Shown here piece by piece: positions 1 to 9,861 of a stretch of 64,000 nt of DNA; within the stretch, counting starts at the first letter, position 1; each line of letters opens with the position of its first letter. The position numbers were made by a program, and so were the translations under genes. Source of the stretch: Salinimonas profundi (lineage in GTDB: Bacteria; Pseudomonadota; Gammaproteobacteria; Enterobacterales; Alteromonadaceae); contig NZ_JABBXD010000012.1 in the NCBI RefSeq assembly GCF_014750655.1, positions 42,347 to 106,346 on the forward strand, written 5' to 3'. Below the pieces are notes generated by a model, which did not search any database, was not told the DNA's origin, and worked only from the letters and a program-made list of their open reading frames with translations.

Positions 1-191
1 AGCAATCGTGGCTGGAAGGCATCGAACACATTGGTGTGACAGCTGGTGCTTCAGCCCCGGAGGTGTTGGTAAAAGGCGTGGTAGACAGATTACTTTCCTG
101 GGGAGCCGTGAAGGCGTCTGAGCGTCAGGGCCGTGAGGAAAATGTTGAATTCGCGGTACCCAAAGAACTGCGTGTTAAACAGGTCGGTTAA
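1..191 (+). CDS. ispH: 4-hydroxy-3-methylbut-2-enyl diphosphate reductase, C-terminal end (partial)
   Basis: Only the last 62 codons lie in the window; the frame starts at base 3 and stops with TAA at 189-191. The visible tail contains [13 protein letters not shown], the conserved C-terminal segment of IspH (LytB), the iron-sulfur enzyme of the last step of the MEP isoprenoid pathway, which makes IPP and DMAPP. The iron-sulfur cysteines lie upstream, outside the window. ispH next to a fimT/pilE minor-pilin cluster is a familiar arrangement in Pseudomonas and related gammaproteobacteria, which supports both calls. dxs and ispA of the same pathway occur at 35-38 kb. Confidence 0.9.
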   Translation, partial: QSWLEGIEHIGVTAGASAPEVLVKGVVDRLLSWGAVKASERQGREENVEFAVPKELRVKQVG

Positions 192-240
192 CGGCTTTTT
201 CACCCAACACTGCCCGAAGCTACTGTGATGTTAACGATGA

Positions 241-277
241 GCCGCTGTTCCGGTAAGAGGGAACGGCGGCTTTTTTT
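241..277 (+). terminator. Rho-independent terminator after ispH
   Basis: GCCGCTGTTCC pairs with GGAACGGCGGC (11-bp stem, one G-T wobble) across an 8-base loop and is followed by seven T residues. It lies 50 bases after the ispH stop and separates ispH from the convergent pilin operon. Confidence 0.85.
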
Positions 278-403
278 GTTATGTGTGTCTGCAAAACCGG
301 ATGGCTGACTATTCACATTATCTGCAACCTTCACAACACTTTATCCAGCCGACATTTTATTGCTCGTTCAATGAACAGGATGCAGATACCATAGATTATT
401 ATG

Positions 404-859
404 TTACGGCGATACGGGCAGGGGAATCGTATCCGGTAGTGGAAATGAGCGGGGCCTGCTCACTTGCACAGTAATTCTGACAGGCGCTTTCCCGCCGGAT
501 TGCACGGACATTTCAATCGTCGAATAATCAGACTCGTCCAGGTCAGTTGTGTGGAAAGAAAATGGTGTCGTGGTTATTTTGCGGGCGCTGACTAAAACGT
601 TTTCCACTGGCTGCCCTAATGTCTGCTCTGACAGCGTTCTGGCTTCGCTGGTCAATGTCAGGTAAACAGGTAAATTGATAGTGTCCAGTTTTGCCGTAAG
701 CCATAACTGTTTGTCGGTCAAATTTTCATACGTTATAGCGCGCTTAACATGAACGTGCCACCGGTATGTCACTGATAACAACGCAGTGGCACAGCTAACA
801 AACAGCAGGGTCGCTATCATACACTCGACCAGACCCAGCCCGCGACTAACCAGCCTCAC
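404..859 (-). CDS. PilV-like minor type IV prepilin
   Basis: A 151-residue protein with a type III (prepilin) signal: a short basic leader ending in Gly, then LGLVECMIATLLF, with Glu at +5 of the mature chain and a hydrophobic helix. This is the layout of minor pilins cleaved and N-methylated by PilD and added to the tip of type IV pili. The rest is a short beta-rich globular part without a recognisable domain. It is the last gene of a leftward operon and overlaps the preceding gene by 4 bases (ATGA). Position and size suggest PilV, but the usual order has pilV second, so the exact paralogue is uncertain. Confidence 0.7.
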   Translation of the reverse strand: MRLVSRGLGLVECMIATLLFVSCATALLSVTYRWHVHVKRAITYENLTDKQLWLTAKLDTINLPVYLTLTSEARTLSEQTLGQPVENVLVSARKITTTPFSFHTTDLDESDYSTIEMSVQSGGKAPVRITVQVSRPRSFPLPDTIPLPVSP

Positions 860-1761
860 TGAAAATCCCTCCAGGAACCCGCTACATAATGATGAAGTTG
901 CAGTGACGGCAGAGTGCGTAAGCTGGCAAGTACGCCGGGCGCATAATTGATATTCAATGTGGAACCGGGCGCTAACTTATGATCAATCAGCACCGCACCG
1001 GATATTGCGGCAGTGGCAGGAACGTCGATGCGACTCAGGTCGTTCTCACTGGATGCGGTATGATACAAGATGCCCCATAGCTGGCTGTTGTCCTGCATTG
1101 AAAAGTGACTTTGACGTACGATAAGCAATACGGGCTGAGTGGGGCTGCCCACAACCTGTTCCTCACTGATAGTACACTCCCCATCAACGATGAACGCGCC
1201 CTGAGAAGATGCATCCAATTCTGTACAATCAGCAATTGTCTGAGGCAATGTGTTAAGTGCATCCGGCGCACTCAGCAGCCAGGATTTCAGATTTTGCGGA
1301 TAAGCGACGGGGGTTGAAGCTACTTGCGATAGTGAATGCGCGTGCATACTGAGGGCCGGGTCTGACTGGCTGGTGCTGACGATTGGCTGGGAGGGAAGCT
1401 GCTTAATCCAGGGGTAGCGGACATACTGAGCAGCAACGCTGGTCAGTTGATTATCCTGATGGCCGATAACAACACTGGTCAGAACTATGCTGCCCTGACT
1501 GATAGGTAAGATTTGCTGTTCAGTAATATGTGAAACCACATCTGAAGGGAGGATACTGACATCATGGCCGGTTTCTTTGAGCAAACTGCTGACAGACTTC
1601 AGGTCATTGTCTGTACTGGTGCGTGATGCAAGGTATGTGCGCAGCCCCAGCGCTTGTTGACTGTTTACTGAAATAAGATGCGTGACATACGCTGTACCAC
1701 CAGCACAGATAATCATCAGGATCAGAAGCGGAATCAGTACACTGCCTGTGTTACGTTTCAC
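856..1761 (-). CDS. PilX-like minor pilin assembly protein
   Basis: A 301-residue protein beginning with a short basic leader (KRNTG) and a single hydrophobic helix (SVLIPLLILMIICAGGTAYV). The +5 position is Pro, not Glu, as in PilX/GspK-type tip pilins, which lack Glu5. The remainder is a soluble domain with a Cys-containing segment near the middle (residues about 178-198). It lies between the pilW-like gene (1 base away) and the pilV-like gene (4-base overlap), so translational coupling is likely. At 301 residues it is longer than typical PilX. The role in pilus tip assembly is inferred from context, and sequence similarity to a named family is weak by eye. Confidence 0.6.
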   Translation of the reverse strand: MKRNTGSVLIPLLILMIICAGGTAYVTHLISVNSQQALGLRTYLASRTSTDNDLKSVSSLLKETGHDVSILPSDVVSHITEQQILPISQGSIVLTSVVIGHQDNQLTSVAAQYVRYPWIKQLPSQPIVSTSQSDPALSMHAHSLSQVASTPVAYPQNLKSWLLSAPDALNTLPQTIADCTELDASSQGAFIVDGECTISEEQVVGSPTQPVLLIVRQSHFSMQDNSQLWGILYHTASSENDLSRIDVPATAAISGAVLIDHKLAPGSTLNINYAPGVLASLRTLPSLQLHHYVAGSWRDFQ

Positions 1762-1762
1762 G

Positions 1763-2368
1763 TTAAAAGTTTCTCACTGTCACGGGCCAGTGCAATTTTG
1801 CCGACACTGATGGCGCGCGGACAAGTGTGGCGCTGATTTCAACGGACAACAAGGCACCTGAGCCGCTGATATTTACCGGCGAGATACGGAACGTATCAAC
1901 CTTTATATAGGTAGGATCGGTAAGGTCTTGCCATCCCGGCTGATCACAGTCTTTGGCATCCATCCTCGATTCAATGGCGCCATCTTTGAGTCTGAACCCC
2001 AAATACTCCGAAAGAGGCTCCTTTTCAATTGTACCGTTGTGATTTTTGTCATAGTGAAATACTACGCAGCTCCCCTGAGAGTAGCCGCCTGACACTCCCA
2101 GCTCAAAAGCGGGATAAAAGGGAGATGCGTCTCGTGGTATACCACTGATAAAACGTATCCCCGCCATGCCATCATAACCGGCACGGCTAAGTTCGTTCAT
2201 AATTAGCAGTCCTGTTCGCTTAACATGGTTTTGCAATTCAAGCTTTTGAGATATCACTAGCTGTTGCTGTGACAGGTTCATGGCAAAGGTTGCACCGGCT
2301 GCCAATAGTGATACACCAATACCCATTGACATCAGTAAGCCGGTTAACGTGTAGCCGCGACTCAACAT
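1763..2368 (-). CDS. PilW-like minor type IV prepilin
   Basis: 201 residues. The N-terminus MLSRGYTLTGLLMSMGIG has a Gly cleavage site and a hydrophobic helix, but +5 is Gly instead of the usual Glu. After the helix, a stretch with ISQKLELQNHVKRTGLLIMNELSRAGYDG matches the PilW pattern of an amphipathic region followed by an R-x-AGY/F-G segment (shown here only in part as RAGYDG). It overlaps the start of its upstream neighbour fimT by 7 bases and is followed by the pilX-like gene after 1 base. Loss of Glu5 is unusual for PilW and is discussed as a finding. Confidence 0.65.
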   Translation of the reverse strand: MLSRGYTLTGLLMSMGIGVSLLAAGATFAMNLSQQQLVISQKLELQNHVKRTGLLIMNELSRAGYDGMAGIRFISGIPRDASPFYPAFELGVSGGYSQGSCVVFHYDKNHNGTIEKEPLSEYLGFRLKDGAIESRMDAKDCDQPGWQDLTDPTYIKVDTFRISPVNISGSGALLSVEISATLVRAPSVSAKLHWPVTVRNF

Positions 2369-2880
2369 AACGGAATACCTGCTATCCCTGCGTCAGGTGT
2401 GCATGTTCTGATCCGACCCAAACGACTGACAATTAACTTTATGCGAAAATCATTCGCGCGCAGCGTGAATGTGCCGGCCATCCCATCGGCGAGTCCGGTA
2501 GAGGGCGCAAAACGAATATAGGTGTGGGGAAAGCTAATGGCCTCGATTTCTACAGGCTCACTGATCAGAAGTTGTTTGCTTATCTGCGATGTCGGACAGT
2601 TTTGCTGGCTGACACAGTCGACAAACGTCGTCAGCGTCATACGGGCGTTATTAACACCGCTGAATATCACATATGCCGGCTGATTTTCAGTTACCGCCGT
2701 GCGCTGCGCCTGGTGAAGCAGCAGTGTGAGCTCACTGACAGTGTTTTTTAATTTGGTTTGTTGGTACCACTTGATATAGGATGGCGGAGCATTGATTAAC
2801 AGTATCGCCAGAATTGCGATGCTGATAAGTAATTCAATCAGTGAAAACCCACCCGGACAAGTAAAACTGTTTTTGTGCAC
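2362..2880 (-). CDS. fimT: FimT/GspH-like minor prepilin
   Basis: 172 residues with a textbook prepilin signal: basic leader, GG, then FSLIELLISIAILAILL with Glu at +5. The following segment (LTLLHQAQRTAVTENQPAYV) is typical of the GspH/FimT/FimU family. FimT/FimU pilins form part of the tip complex that starts type IV pilus assembly; some FimT proteins bind DNA during uptake. It is the first gene of the leftward minor-pilin operon and is divergent from the pilE-like gene at 2968, with 87 bases between them for promoters. The C-terminal GRIRTCTPDAG segment with a Cys pair (CTPDAGIAGIPLC) is typical of FimU/FimT. Confidence 0.8.
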   Translation of the reverse strand: MHKNSFTCPGGFSLIELLISIAILAILLINAPPSYIKWYQQTKLKNTVSELTLLLHQAQRTAVTENQPAYVIFSGVNNARMTLTTFVDCVSQQNCPTSQISKQLLISEPVEIEAISFPHTYIRFAPSTGLADGMAGTFTLRANDFRIKLIVSRLGRIRTCTPDAGIAGIPLC

Positions 2881-2967
2881 CGCGTACCTGCAATTGATAG
2901 TAAACGAGTGCGCATAGTAAATGATTAAAGCTGGTGGGTAAGCTGTACGTTAGATAGGTATTTTAAT

Positions 2968-3333
2968 ATGGGTAAGCAAACTGGCCTTACCATCACAGAC
3001 TCGGTGATCGCGTTAGCGTTAGTCGGCATACTCGCAGCGCTGAGTGTTCCTGCTTATAATTATTTTTCCAATCAGAGCGAGCTAGCCATTATTCAGGCCA
3101 GGCTGATGGAACTGCAAAATGAGCAACAGGCATACCGGATAAAACATGACGCCTACCAGATCATTGATGGCGTTTACGAAGTCGAAAACGGCGTCGAATA
3201 CAAAATCAACACGCAGGATATAACGACAGACTCGTTTCGCTTGGTTGCGACCAGTGAAGATGCACAGACCGGATGTCAGACCTTGTCTATCGATGATAAA
3301 TTTAACAAACTGCCGGAAAAATGCTGGCGATAA
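2968..3333 (+). CDS. PilE-like type IV pilin
   Basis: 121 residues: leader MGKQTG, then LTITDSVIALALVGILAAL. The mature +5 residue is Asp rather than Glu. The rest fits small PilE-type pilins: IPAY-like VPAYNYF after the helix, a long amphipathic segment (ARLMELQNEQQAYR), and a C-terminal disulfide pair (GCQ...KCW). It is transcribed away from the fimT operon. PilE in Pseudomonas-type clusters is a minor pilin needed for fibre initiation. No gene for the large tip adhesin PilY1 lies between these pilin genes. A weak hairpin followed by T residues (about 3335-3366) may end the transcript. Confidence 0.7.
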   Translation: MGKQTGLTITDSVIALALVGILAALSVPAYNYFSNQSELAIIQARLMELQNEQQAYRIKHDAYQIIDGVYEVENGVEYKINTQDITTDSFRLVATSEDAQTGCQTLSIDDKFNKLPEKCWR

Positions 3334-3506
3334 TCAGCCTGCTCCGGCGGCTTCCTGATTTTTTTCGTACCATCGAAACAGTATTCCACTGACACACCAA
3401 TCATTACATCAGGCCATCTATTACCCTCTGGCAAGATATGCTGACAGCGATTTTCGGATAGCGTACACTATTTACCATCGCTACAACCGATCAACGTGGA
3501 ATACAG

Positions 3507-4684
<1,178 letters not shown>

Positions 4685-4691
4685 ATAAAAA

Positions 4692-4718
4692 AAAGGGCGT
4701 TTTAACGCCCTTTTTATT
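4692..4718. terminator. Bidirectional terminator between glnB and slyD
   Basis: AAAGGGCGTT and AACGCCCTTT form a 10-bp stem with a 2-base loop, flanked by an A run on the left and a T run on the right. It sits between the convergent glnB and slyD genes and can serve both. Confidence 0.88.
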
Positions 4719-4732
4719 TCACTGCAATATTC

Positions 4733-5215
4733 TTAGTGGTCGTTGCCGCTACCAGGGCCATGGGCATGACCATGCTCAATCTCTTCCTGCGTCGGCTCGC
4801 GAACTTCGATCACTTCGACTTCAAATTTCAGTGGCACGCCAGCAAGTGGATGGTTACCATCTACCACAACGTGATCGTCAGCCACATCAATAATCATTAC
4901 TGATTGTTCGCCCTGTTCAGTGGTTGCTCTGAAGGACATGCCAACCTCAACGTCCATGCCATCGAACATATCTTTTGGCACTTGCTGTACCAGTTCGTCC
5001 ATACGCTGACCATATGCCTGTTCTGGCGCAATATCGACTTCAAATTTTTCGCCTTGCTCTTTATTCTGCAAAGCATCTTCTAACCCTTCAATTAAGAAGC
5101 GCTTACCTAACATTACCGTCAATGGCTGCTTACCTTCAGAAGAGTCAAGCTGGGTGCCATCTTCTGCTGATACGGTGTAGTGGATAGATACTACGCTCTC
5201 GGGTGTAATTGTCAT
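4733..5215 (-). CDS. slyD: SlyD-like FKBP-type peptidyl-prolyl isomerase
   Basis: 160 residues. FKBP domain with an inserted flap (IF) chaperone domain: SIHYTVSAEDGTQLDSS at the N-terminus, the VPKDMF segment in the flap, and DDHVVVDGNHPLAG, a signature of SlyD. SlyD proteins are cytosolic folding catalysts and chaperones that also bind nickel through a His-rich tail. The tail here is short (EHGHAHGPGSGNDH, five His), so metal capacity should be lower than in E. coli SlyD. It is monocistronic or read with ygfZ upstream (58-base gap). Confidence 0.9.
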   Translation of the reverse strand: MTITPESVVSIHYTVSAEDGTQLDSSEGKQPLTVMLGKRFLIEGLEDALQNKEQGEKFEVDIAPEQAYGQRMDELVQQVPKDMFDGMDVEVGMSFRATTEQGEQSVMIIDVADDHVVVDGNHPLAGVPLKFEVEVIEVREPTQEEIEHGHAHGPGSGNDH

Positions 5216-5273
5216 AAATATACCTAATCAATGTTGACAGCCAGGCTGTCGTGAATTTTGCGCGTTCACCCGA

Positions 5274-6269
5274 TTAGGAGCGGCCACGCACGTTATTTGT
5301 TTCCTGTTCGACAGAATAGGGCAGAGACTGGCACGAGAATGTTGGCGACGTGGTGTCCTTGATTCTGAACACATCTTCGTCGCGGGTATCGTTATTCAGC
5401 ACTGCCATTAACCAGGTTTCGTCGCCCAGTACAGCGCGACGTATAATCGAACCGCCGCGGCGCCAGTTTTCACCAAGCTGTTTCTCCACCAATGAATCTG
5501 CTTTCACAGACAACGATTCCGGTACGCAAAATACATAGGCAGCCCGTTTGTTCTTGCCCAGGTAGCGTGTCCGAGCAACGACTTCCTGCCCCATGTAACA
5601 GCCTTTGCCAAAATCAATCGCATTCAAAGCCTGAACATTCATCATTTGGGGCACAAACTCATTCACATTGTCATCGGATACGTCCGGAATACCGGCGCGA
5701 ATATGTAATGCCTCGCTGACATTTTCATCGTAGTGATGAATGTCAGCATCCGCTAATGATTTGCTCAGAGACGCTGCGGCCTCATTGGTCAGAATCAGAT
5801 GATAGACTGCATCGTCAAAATCTGTCGATATCACCGCGCCATCGTCGTTACTTACACAGTTTAACGAAGAAGAAGGTACACTATCAAACCGGCCGGCTAT
5901 CCACGCCTCTACAGCTTGCCCACGGGCGATAAATTGCCGGAAGCTATCACTGCTATCAACAATATCTGTTTTGGAAAAAACACCGTATTTATTCAGCTGC
6001 GCCAGCGTCATTGCCAGCGATGACTTATTGAGTGACAAGCCGATGCCATCCTGTAAACGCAGGACTAGTGGCAAAGACCAGGCTTTCCCCTTGAAATCAC
6101 AGTGGGCCGCTCGTCTGGCCTGGCTGGATTGTAAGGATGGAATGTCAATGGTCAGTTGCCCCTGTAAAAAGGTATCACTGTCTGGTCCATTGAGGGTAAT
6201 GAGCCCGGATCGGGTCAGCTCACAGTAAAAATCAGTTTCTATATCGCCGATTGTCGCCGGTAAAGTCAT
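5274..6269 (-). CDS. ygfZ: tRNA-modifying / iron-sulfur cluster protein YgfZ
   Basis: 331 residues, aminomethyltransferase-fold protein. The YgfZ signature KGCYMGQEVVARTRYLGK, including the conserved Cys, is present at about residues 221-238. YgfZ is a folate-dependent protein that supports iron-sulfur enzymes such as MiaB and some dehydrogenases. It is divergent from sdhE (6427), and the ygfZ/sdhE/ygfX neighbourhood is the same as in E. coli, which strongly supports all three calls. The ATG at 6267-6269 gives the expected N-terminus. Confidence 0.93.
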   Translation of the reverse strand: MTLPATIGDIETDFYCELTRSGLITLNGPDSDTFLQGQLTIDIPSLQSSQARRAAHCDFKGKAWSLPLVLRLQDGIGLSLNKSSLAMTLAQLNKYGVFSKTDIVDSSDSFRQFIARGQAVEAWIAGRFDSVPSSSLNCVSNDDGAVISTDFDDAVYHLILTNEAAASLSKSLADADIHHYDENVSEALHIRAGIPDVSDDNVNEFVPQMMNVQALNAIDFGKGCYMGQEVVARTRYLGKNKRAAYVFCVPESLSVKADSLVEKQLGENWRRGGSIIRRAVLGDETWLMAVLNNDTRDEDVFRIKDTTSPTFSCQSLPYSVEQETNNVRGRS

Positions 6270-6426
6270 AGCTACCCTGTATTCACTAAATCTGATGAGA
6301 ATTAAGGTTGGGTCTGAATTGCAATTCCCAAGGGTAAATCTCTTAAAATCAGTAAAAAGGTCAGTGCTTCGGGCTAATTCACCATGTTATGATACGCCGC
6401 AGTATTTAATCAGTTACTGGTCGTTT

Positions 6427-6678
6427 ATGTTTTCACCTAAAAGATATGCCCGCCTGAAATGGGCGTGCCGCCGCGGCATGCTAGAACTGGACGTATTGTT
6501 TCTGCCTTTCGTTGAAACCGGATTTCATGATCTGAGTGAAGAGGAAAAGGAAACCTTTGAGAAACTGCTTACCTGTGATGACCCTGATTTATTCGCCTGG
6601 TTCATGGGACATCAGTCTTGTCCTGAGCCGGAACTGGCAAACATGGTCGAGCACATTCTGGGCCGTGTCAAAGTATAA
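6427..6678 (+). CDS. sdhE: FAD assembly factor SdhE
   Basis: 83 residues from the ATG at 6427; the open frame extends further upstream, but this start gives the family length and N-terminus. The RGMLELD motif (residues 16-22) contains the RGxxE motif required for covalent flavinylation. SdhE helps attach FAD to succinate dehydrogenase and fumarate reductase flavoproteins. The C-terminal FAWFMGH segment is also typical. It overlaps ygfX by 14 bases, implying translational coupling. Confidence 0.92.
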   Translation: MFSPKRYARLKWACRRGMLELDVLFLPFVETGFHDLSEEEKETFEKLLTCDDPDLFAWFMGHQSCPEPELANMVEHILGRVKV

Positions 6679-7141
6679 GGCACAAATCAGACCCGGGCGC
6701 TTGCGGCGCCTGCGACCAGTGGGAATTGCACTGGTTGCACTGCTAGTATTGTGCAGTGCCAGTGATATGTTCTGGTCCTATTTCAGCAACACTGCGCCGA
6801 TTATTTTCACCAGTGTGATTGTGCTAATTGCCGTTTGCTTTTCTCTTTTTAACGGCGGCCGACGAACTGCACAGAAAACGGTGCCTGCGTTTATTTTGTT
6901 CGATGATACCGGGAAGTGGTATCAGGGCGAGCAGGAAGCGGAGCTGGCCGACCAGTCTCCCTGGCAATTAACGCGGGAGGCAAGGATAACGCCATGGGGT
7001 GTCTACCTGCATTTAATTGATGCTGACGGTCAGCATCACAATCAATGGATTCTTCACGATGAGCTGCCTGAACGAGATTATCGCCGGCTGGTACGTACCA
7101 TCGGTTTACTCGCGCAGCACCAGCCGGATTTTCAACTATGA
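6665..7141 (+). CDS. ygfX: YgfX-like membrane protein (CptA family)
   Basis: About 158 residues from a GTG at 6665, inside the end of sdhE. The same overlapping arrangement and a non-ATG start occur in E. coli ygfX. After a basic N-terminus there are two hydrophobic helices (about residues 19-36 and 44-62), then a soluble part with LFDDTGKWYQGE and QWILHDELPERDYRRLVR, which matches the W-x-G and D-x-R-L-R pattern of the family. E. coli YgfX is described both as a membrane partner of SdhE and as a toxin acting on cytoskeletal proteins. A start further upstream would run antisense-free through sdhE but gives a non-family N-terminus. Confidence 0.8.
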   Translation: MSKYKAQIRPGRLRRLRPVGIALVALLVLCSASDMFWSYFSNTAPIIFTSVIVLIAVCFSLFNGGRRTAQKTVPAFILFDDTGKWYQGEQEAELADQSPWQLTREARITPWGVYLHLIDADGQHHNQWILHDELPERDYRRLVRTIGLLAQHQPDFQL

Positions 7142-8004
7142 GCTTTCTAAAACTTATTTCTTCGGCGATTCTGCAACGCGCTGATCGCGTTCGTCTGACC
7201 CAGTTTAAACCGCCAGCATTACCAAGCTGTGAGTATTCTCAGGAACATCAGATTAGTAAACGACATTATCAGCAATACTGTGAGCAAATCGGGTGGGGTG
7301 ATCAGGGAACCCTTCACCCATGCTACATTCAGATGCTCAGCACCCCATTACAAATAAAATGTCTGACAACACCGAACAGTCCTTTTCCGTTAATGGGGTT
7401 GGTACATAAAGCAAACAGCATTGAGCAATCCCGGTTACTTGATGTAGAGAGCCCCTTTACTGCGTATGCCAGTTACGTTGCCATCAGAGCGCATGCCCGC
7501 GGGTGGGAATTCGATATCGTTGTCACGGCCAGACAGCAGCGACAGCAGGTGTATAAAGCCGTGGCGACTTACCTTGTCAAAGCCAAAGCGCCTCATGTTG
7601 AACCCAGAAAACGAAAGTCCGGGCGTCAGCCATTTGCGCTGCCTGAAACGGCGGCCAAGCAAGCTGATTTTACTGCAGGGGCGGCACAGGGACGTCAGTA
7701 TGCCCGGCTATCTGGTGACTACAATCCCATCCACCTGAGCCACTCAACAGCCGCCATTTTCGGCTTTAAGCGTGCCATAGCACATGGTATGTGGACGCTG
7801 GCCAGGTCAGTAAGCCAGTGCGCGCAGTTGTCTAATGCGGCAACAGGTCTACAGGTAGATGCCTCATTCTTGCGTCCGGTAACGCTCCCGTCAACGGTCA
7901 GTTGTTATCTTGCAGACCATGAAAATGACAACAATTTTTATGTGGTCAGTGAAAAAAAGGATACGCCGCATTTAATCGGGCGCATCCGAATTTCAGACGA
8001 TTAA
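7138..8004 (+). CDS. MaoC-like hot-dog dehydratase domain protein
   Basis: 288 residues. The C-terminal half holds a MaoC/R-hydratase motif: [11 protein letters not shown] (Asp194, His199) followed by [11 protein letters not shown], which forms the hydrated active site for (R)-3-hydroxyacyl-CoA dehydration. The N-terminal half looks like a degenerate second hot-dog, as in double hot-dog hydratases. The substrate is unknown, with acyl-CoA likely. The start overlaps the ygfX stop by 4 bases (ATGA) and the stop overlaps that of the convergent nadB by 4 bases, so it is co-translated with sdhE-ygfX although no functional link is evident. Confidence 0.8.
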   Translation: MSFLKLISSAILQRADRVRLTQFKPPALPSCEYSQEHQISKRHYQQYCEQIGWGDQGTLHPCYIQMLSTPLQIKCLTTPNSPFPLMGLVHKANSIEQSRLLDVESPFTAYASYVAIRAHARGWEFDIVVTARQQRQQVYKAVATYLVKAKAPHVEPRKRKSGRQPFALPETAAKQADFTAGAAQGRQYARLSGDYNPIHLSHSTAAIFGFKRAIAHGMWTLARSVSQCAQLSNAATGLQVDASFLRPVTLPSTVSCYLADHENDNNFYVVSEKKDTPHLIGRIRISDD

Positions 8005-9665
8005 AGCCCCAGATCGCCCGGTAAGTGTTGGGTCTGACTTTTAGATGGGGCCAATACTGTCGGCGTGGGATGGTCGGCGGTTTCCGGGTAATCGAGGTTA
8101 AAATGAAGACCACGACTTTCCTTGCGCTGCATCGCGCAGCGGACGATGAGCTCAGCCACCGTGACCAGATTTCGTAGCTCCAGAAGATTGTTGGATACCC
8201 TGAAATGGGCATAGTATTCCTGAATTTCCTGCTCTAGCAGCGTGATGCGGCGCAGCGCGCGCTCCAGCCGTTTGTTAGTGCGCACAATACCCACGTAGTC
8301 CCACATGAAAAGCCGCAGCTCGTGCCAGTTGTGCTGGATAATAACTTCTTCATCCGAATTGCTGACCTGACTTTCATCCCAGGGCGCGATAGCTTCCTGT
8401 TCGCTGAAGTCGTCCAGCCGGCTTAAAATATGCTCAGCAGCAGATGAGGCATATACCACACATTCAAGTAACGAGTTTGATGCCATGCGATTAGCACCGT
8501 GCAGTCCGGTGTAAGCTACCTCGCCGATGGCGTACACGTTGTCCAAATCCGTTTTCGCATTGAAGTCTGTCATTACCCCACCACAACTATAATGTGCAGC
8601 AGGAACAACGGGAATTGGCTCACGCGTGATATCGATGCCCAGGGCCCGGCAGCGCCGATAAATATTAGGGAAATGCTTAACAATGAAGTCGGCAGGCTTG
8701 TGGCTGATGTCAAGATACATGCAGTCCTCACCCAGGCGCTTCATCTCAAAGTCGATGGCACGTGCCACAATATCTCGTGGTGCTAAATCCCCGCGCTCAT
8801 CAAAATTGTGCATAAACCGGGTGCCATTGGCATGACACAGTTGCGCACCTTCGCCACGTAACGCTTCGCTGATCAGAAAGTTGCGCGCCTGTGGATGATA
8901 TAAACAGGTAGGATGAAACTGATTGAATTCCATATTGGCGACACGACAGCCGGCGCGCCATGCCATAGCAATGCCATCGCCACTGGACACATCAGGGTTA
9001 GACGTGTACTGATACACTTTACTTCCGCCGCCGGTGGCCAGTGCGATATAGCGGGCGCGAATCACTTCCACGTGTTCACGCTGACGATTCCACACGTAGC
9101 ACCCTGTACAATGATCATCCTGCTGAGATGACTTTATCAGGTCTATTGCGTTGTATCGTTCAAAAAAATGAATGTTGGGATGATTGGAAACGGCATCATT
9201 CAGGGTAATCTGCAGTGCTTCACCCGTCGCATCAGCGGCGTGAAGGATGCGACGATGGCTGTGACCGCCTTCGCGGGTGAGGTGAAAGCGCTCCTCACCT
9301 TTGTCATTTTGTTCTTTATCAAACGGTACGCCGTAACCGATAAGCCAGGTCAGCGCGTCTTTCGCGCGGGACGTGGTAAAGCGTACTGCGGCTTCATCGC
9401 ACAAGCCCGCACCGGCATCTAACGTATCGGCAACATGAGCATCAACTGAATCCTGCTCATCAAAAACGGCCGCAATACCCCCTTGCGCATATCGGGTAGA
9501 CCCTTCATTGCGATCGCTTTTGCTCAAAACGATAACATTACAGTGGTCCGCAAGGCGCAGGGCGAGGCTTAATCCGGCGGCGCCGCTTCCGATAATAAGT
9601 ACATCACACTGATGCTCAATAGCCTGAGAATCTGTGGAAGGTAGTGAAGATGTCACTGATTTCAT
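8001..9665 (-). CDS. nadB: L-aspartate oxidase
   Basis: 554 residues. FAD-binding [15 protein letters not shown] at about 27-41, then [13 protein letters not shown] and [15 protein letters not shown] with the substrate-binding His/Arg residues, and [11 protein letters not shown], which separates this family from its succinate dehydrogenase relatives only in context. NadB oxidises L-aspartate to iminoaspartate, the first step of de novo NAD synthesis. Its place divergent to the rpoE-rseABC operon is the classical gammaproteobacterial arrangement. The last 4 bases overlap the convergent MaoC gene. Confidence 0.95.
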   Translation of the reverse strand: MKSVTSSLPSTDSQAIEHQCDVLIIGSGAAGLSLALRLADHCNVIVLSKSDRNEGSTRYAQGGIAAVFDEQDSVDAHVADTLDAGAGLCDEAAVRFTTSRAKDALTWLIGYGVPFDKEQNDKGEERFHLTREGGHSHRRILHAADATGEALQITLNDAVSNHPNIHFFERYNAIDLIKSSQQDDHCTGCYVWNRQREHVEVIRARYIALATGGGSKVYQYTSNPDVSSGDGIAMAWRAGCRVANMEFNQFHPTCLYHPQARNFLISEALRGEGAQLCHANGTRFMHNFDERGDLAPRDIVARAIDFEMKRLGEDCMYLDISHKPADFIVKHFPNIYRRCRALGIDITREPIPVVPAAHYSCGGVMTDFNAKTDLDNVYAIGEVAYTGLHGANRMASNSLLECVVYASSAAEHILSRLDDFSEQEAIAPWDESQVSNSDEEVIIQHNWHELRLFMWDYVGIVRTNKRLERALRRITLLEQEIQEYYAHFRVSNNLLELRNLVTVAELIVRCAMQRKESRGLHFNLDYPETADHPTPTVLAPSKSQTQHLPGDLGL

Positions 9666-9781
9666 GTATTTTAGCGGGTAATAATAGTGCTAAGGTCCGG
9701 CAAGTCTAAAGGATAGGCGGTAAAACACAATGCCCTTATCCGCAATGAAACGGTGAATATCGCAAAAATTCATCGATGAAC

Positions 9782-9809
9782 CGAACTTTTACAGGCAGCC
9801 ATAGTCTAC
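9782..9809 (+). promoter_or_regulatory. Sigma-E (RpoE) type promoter before rpoE
   Basis: CGAACTT (-35, one mismatch to GGAACTT), a 16-base spacer and TCTAC (-10, close to TCTGA/TCTAA). It lies about 50 bases before the rpoE start, consistent with autoregulation of the rpoE-rse operon as known in E. coli. Confidence 0.7.
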
Positions 9810-9861
9810 TTTGTGCTTGTGTGAGCTATGACGTGGTTGAAGTTAAGGAGAAATGGCTCGG

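Noticed and set aside
283..474. Open frame of 63 codons on the plus strand
   Set aside because: It overlaps the end of the pilV-like gene on the other strand and has no ribosome site or family resemblance.
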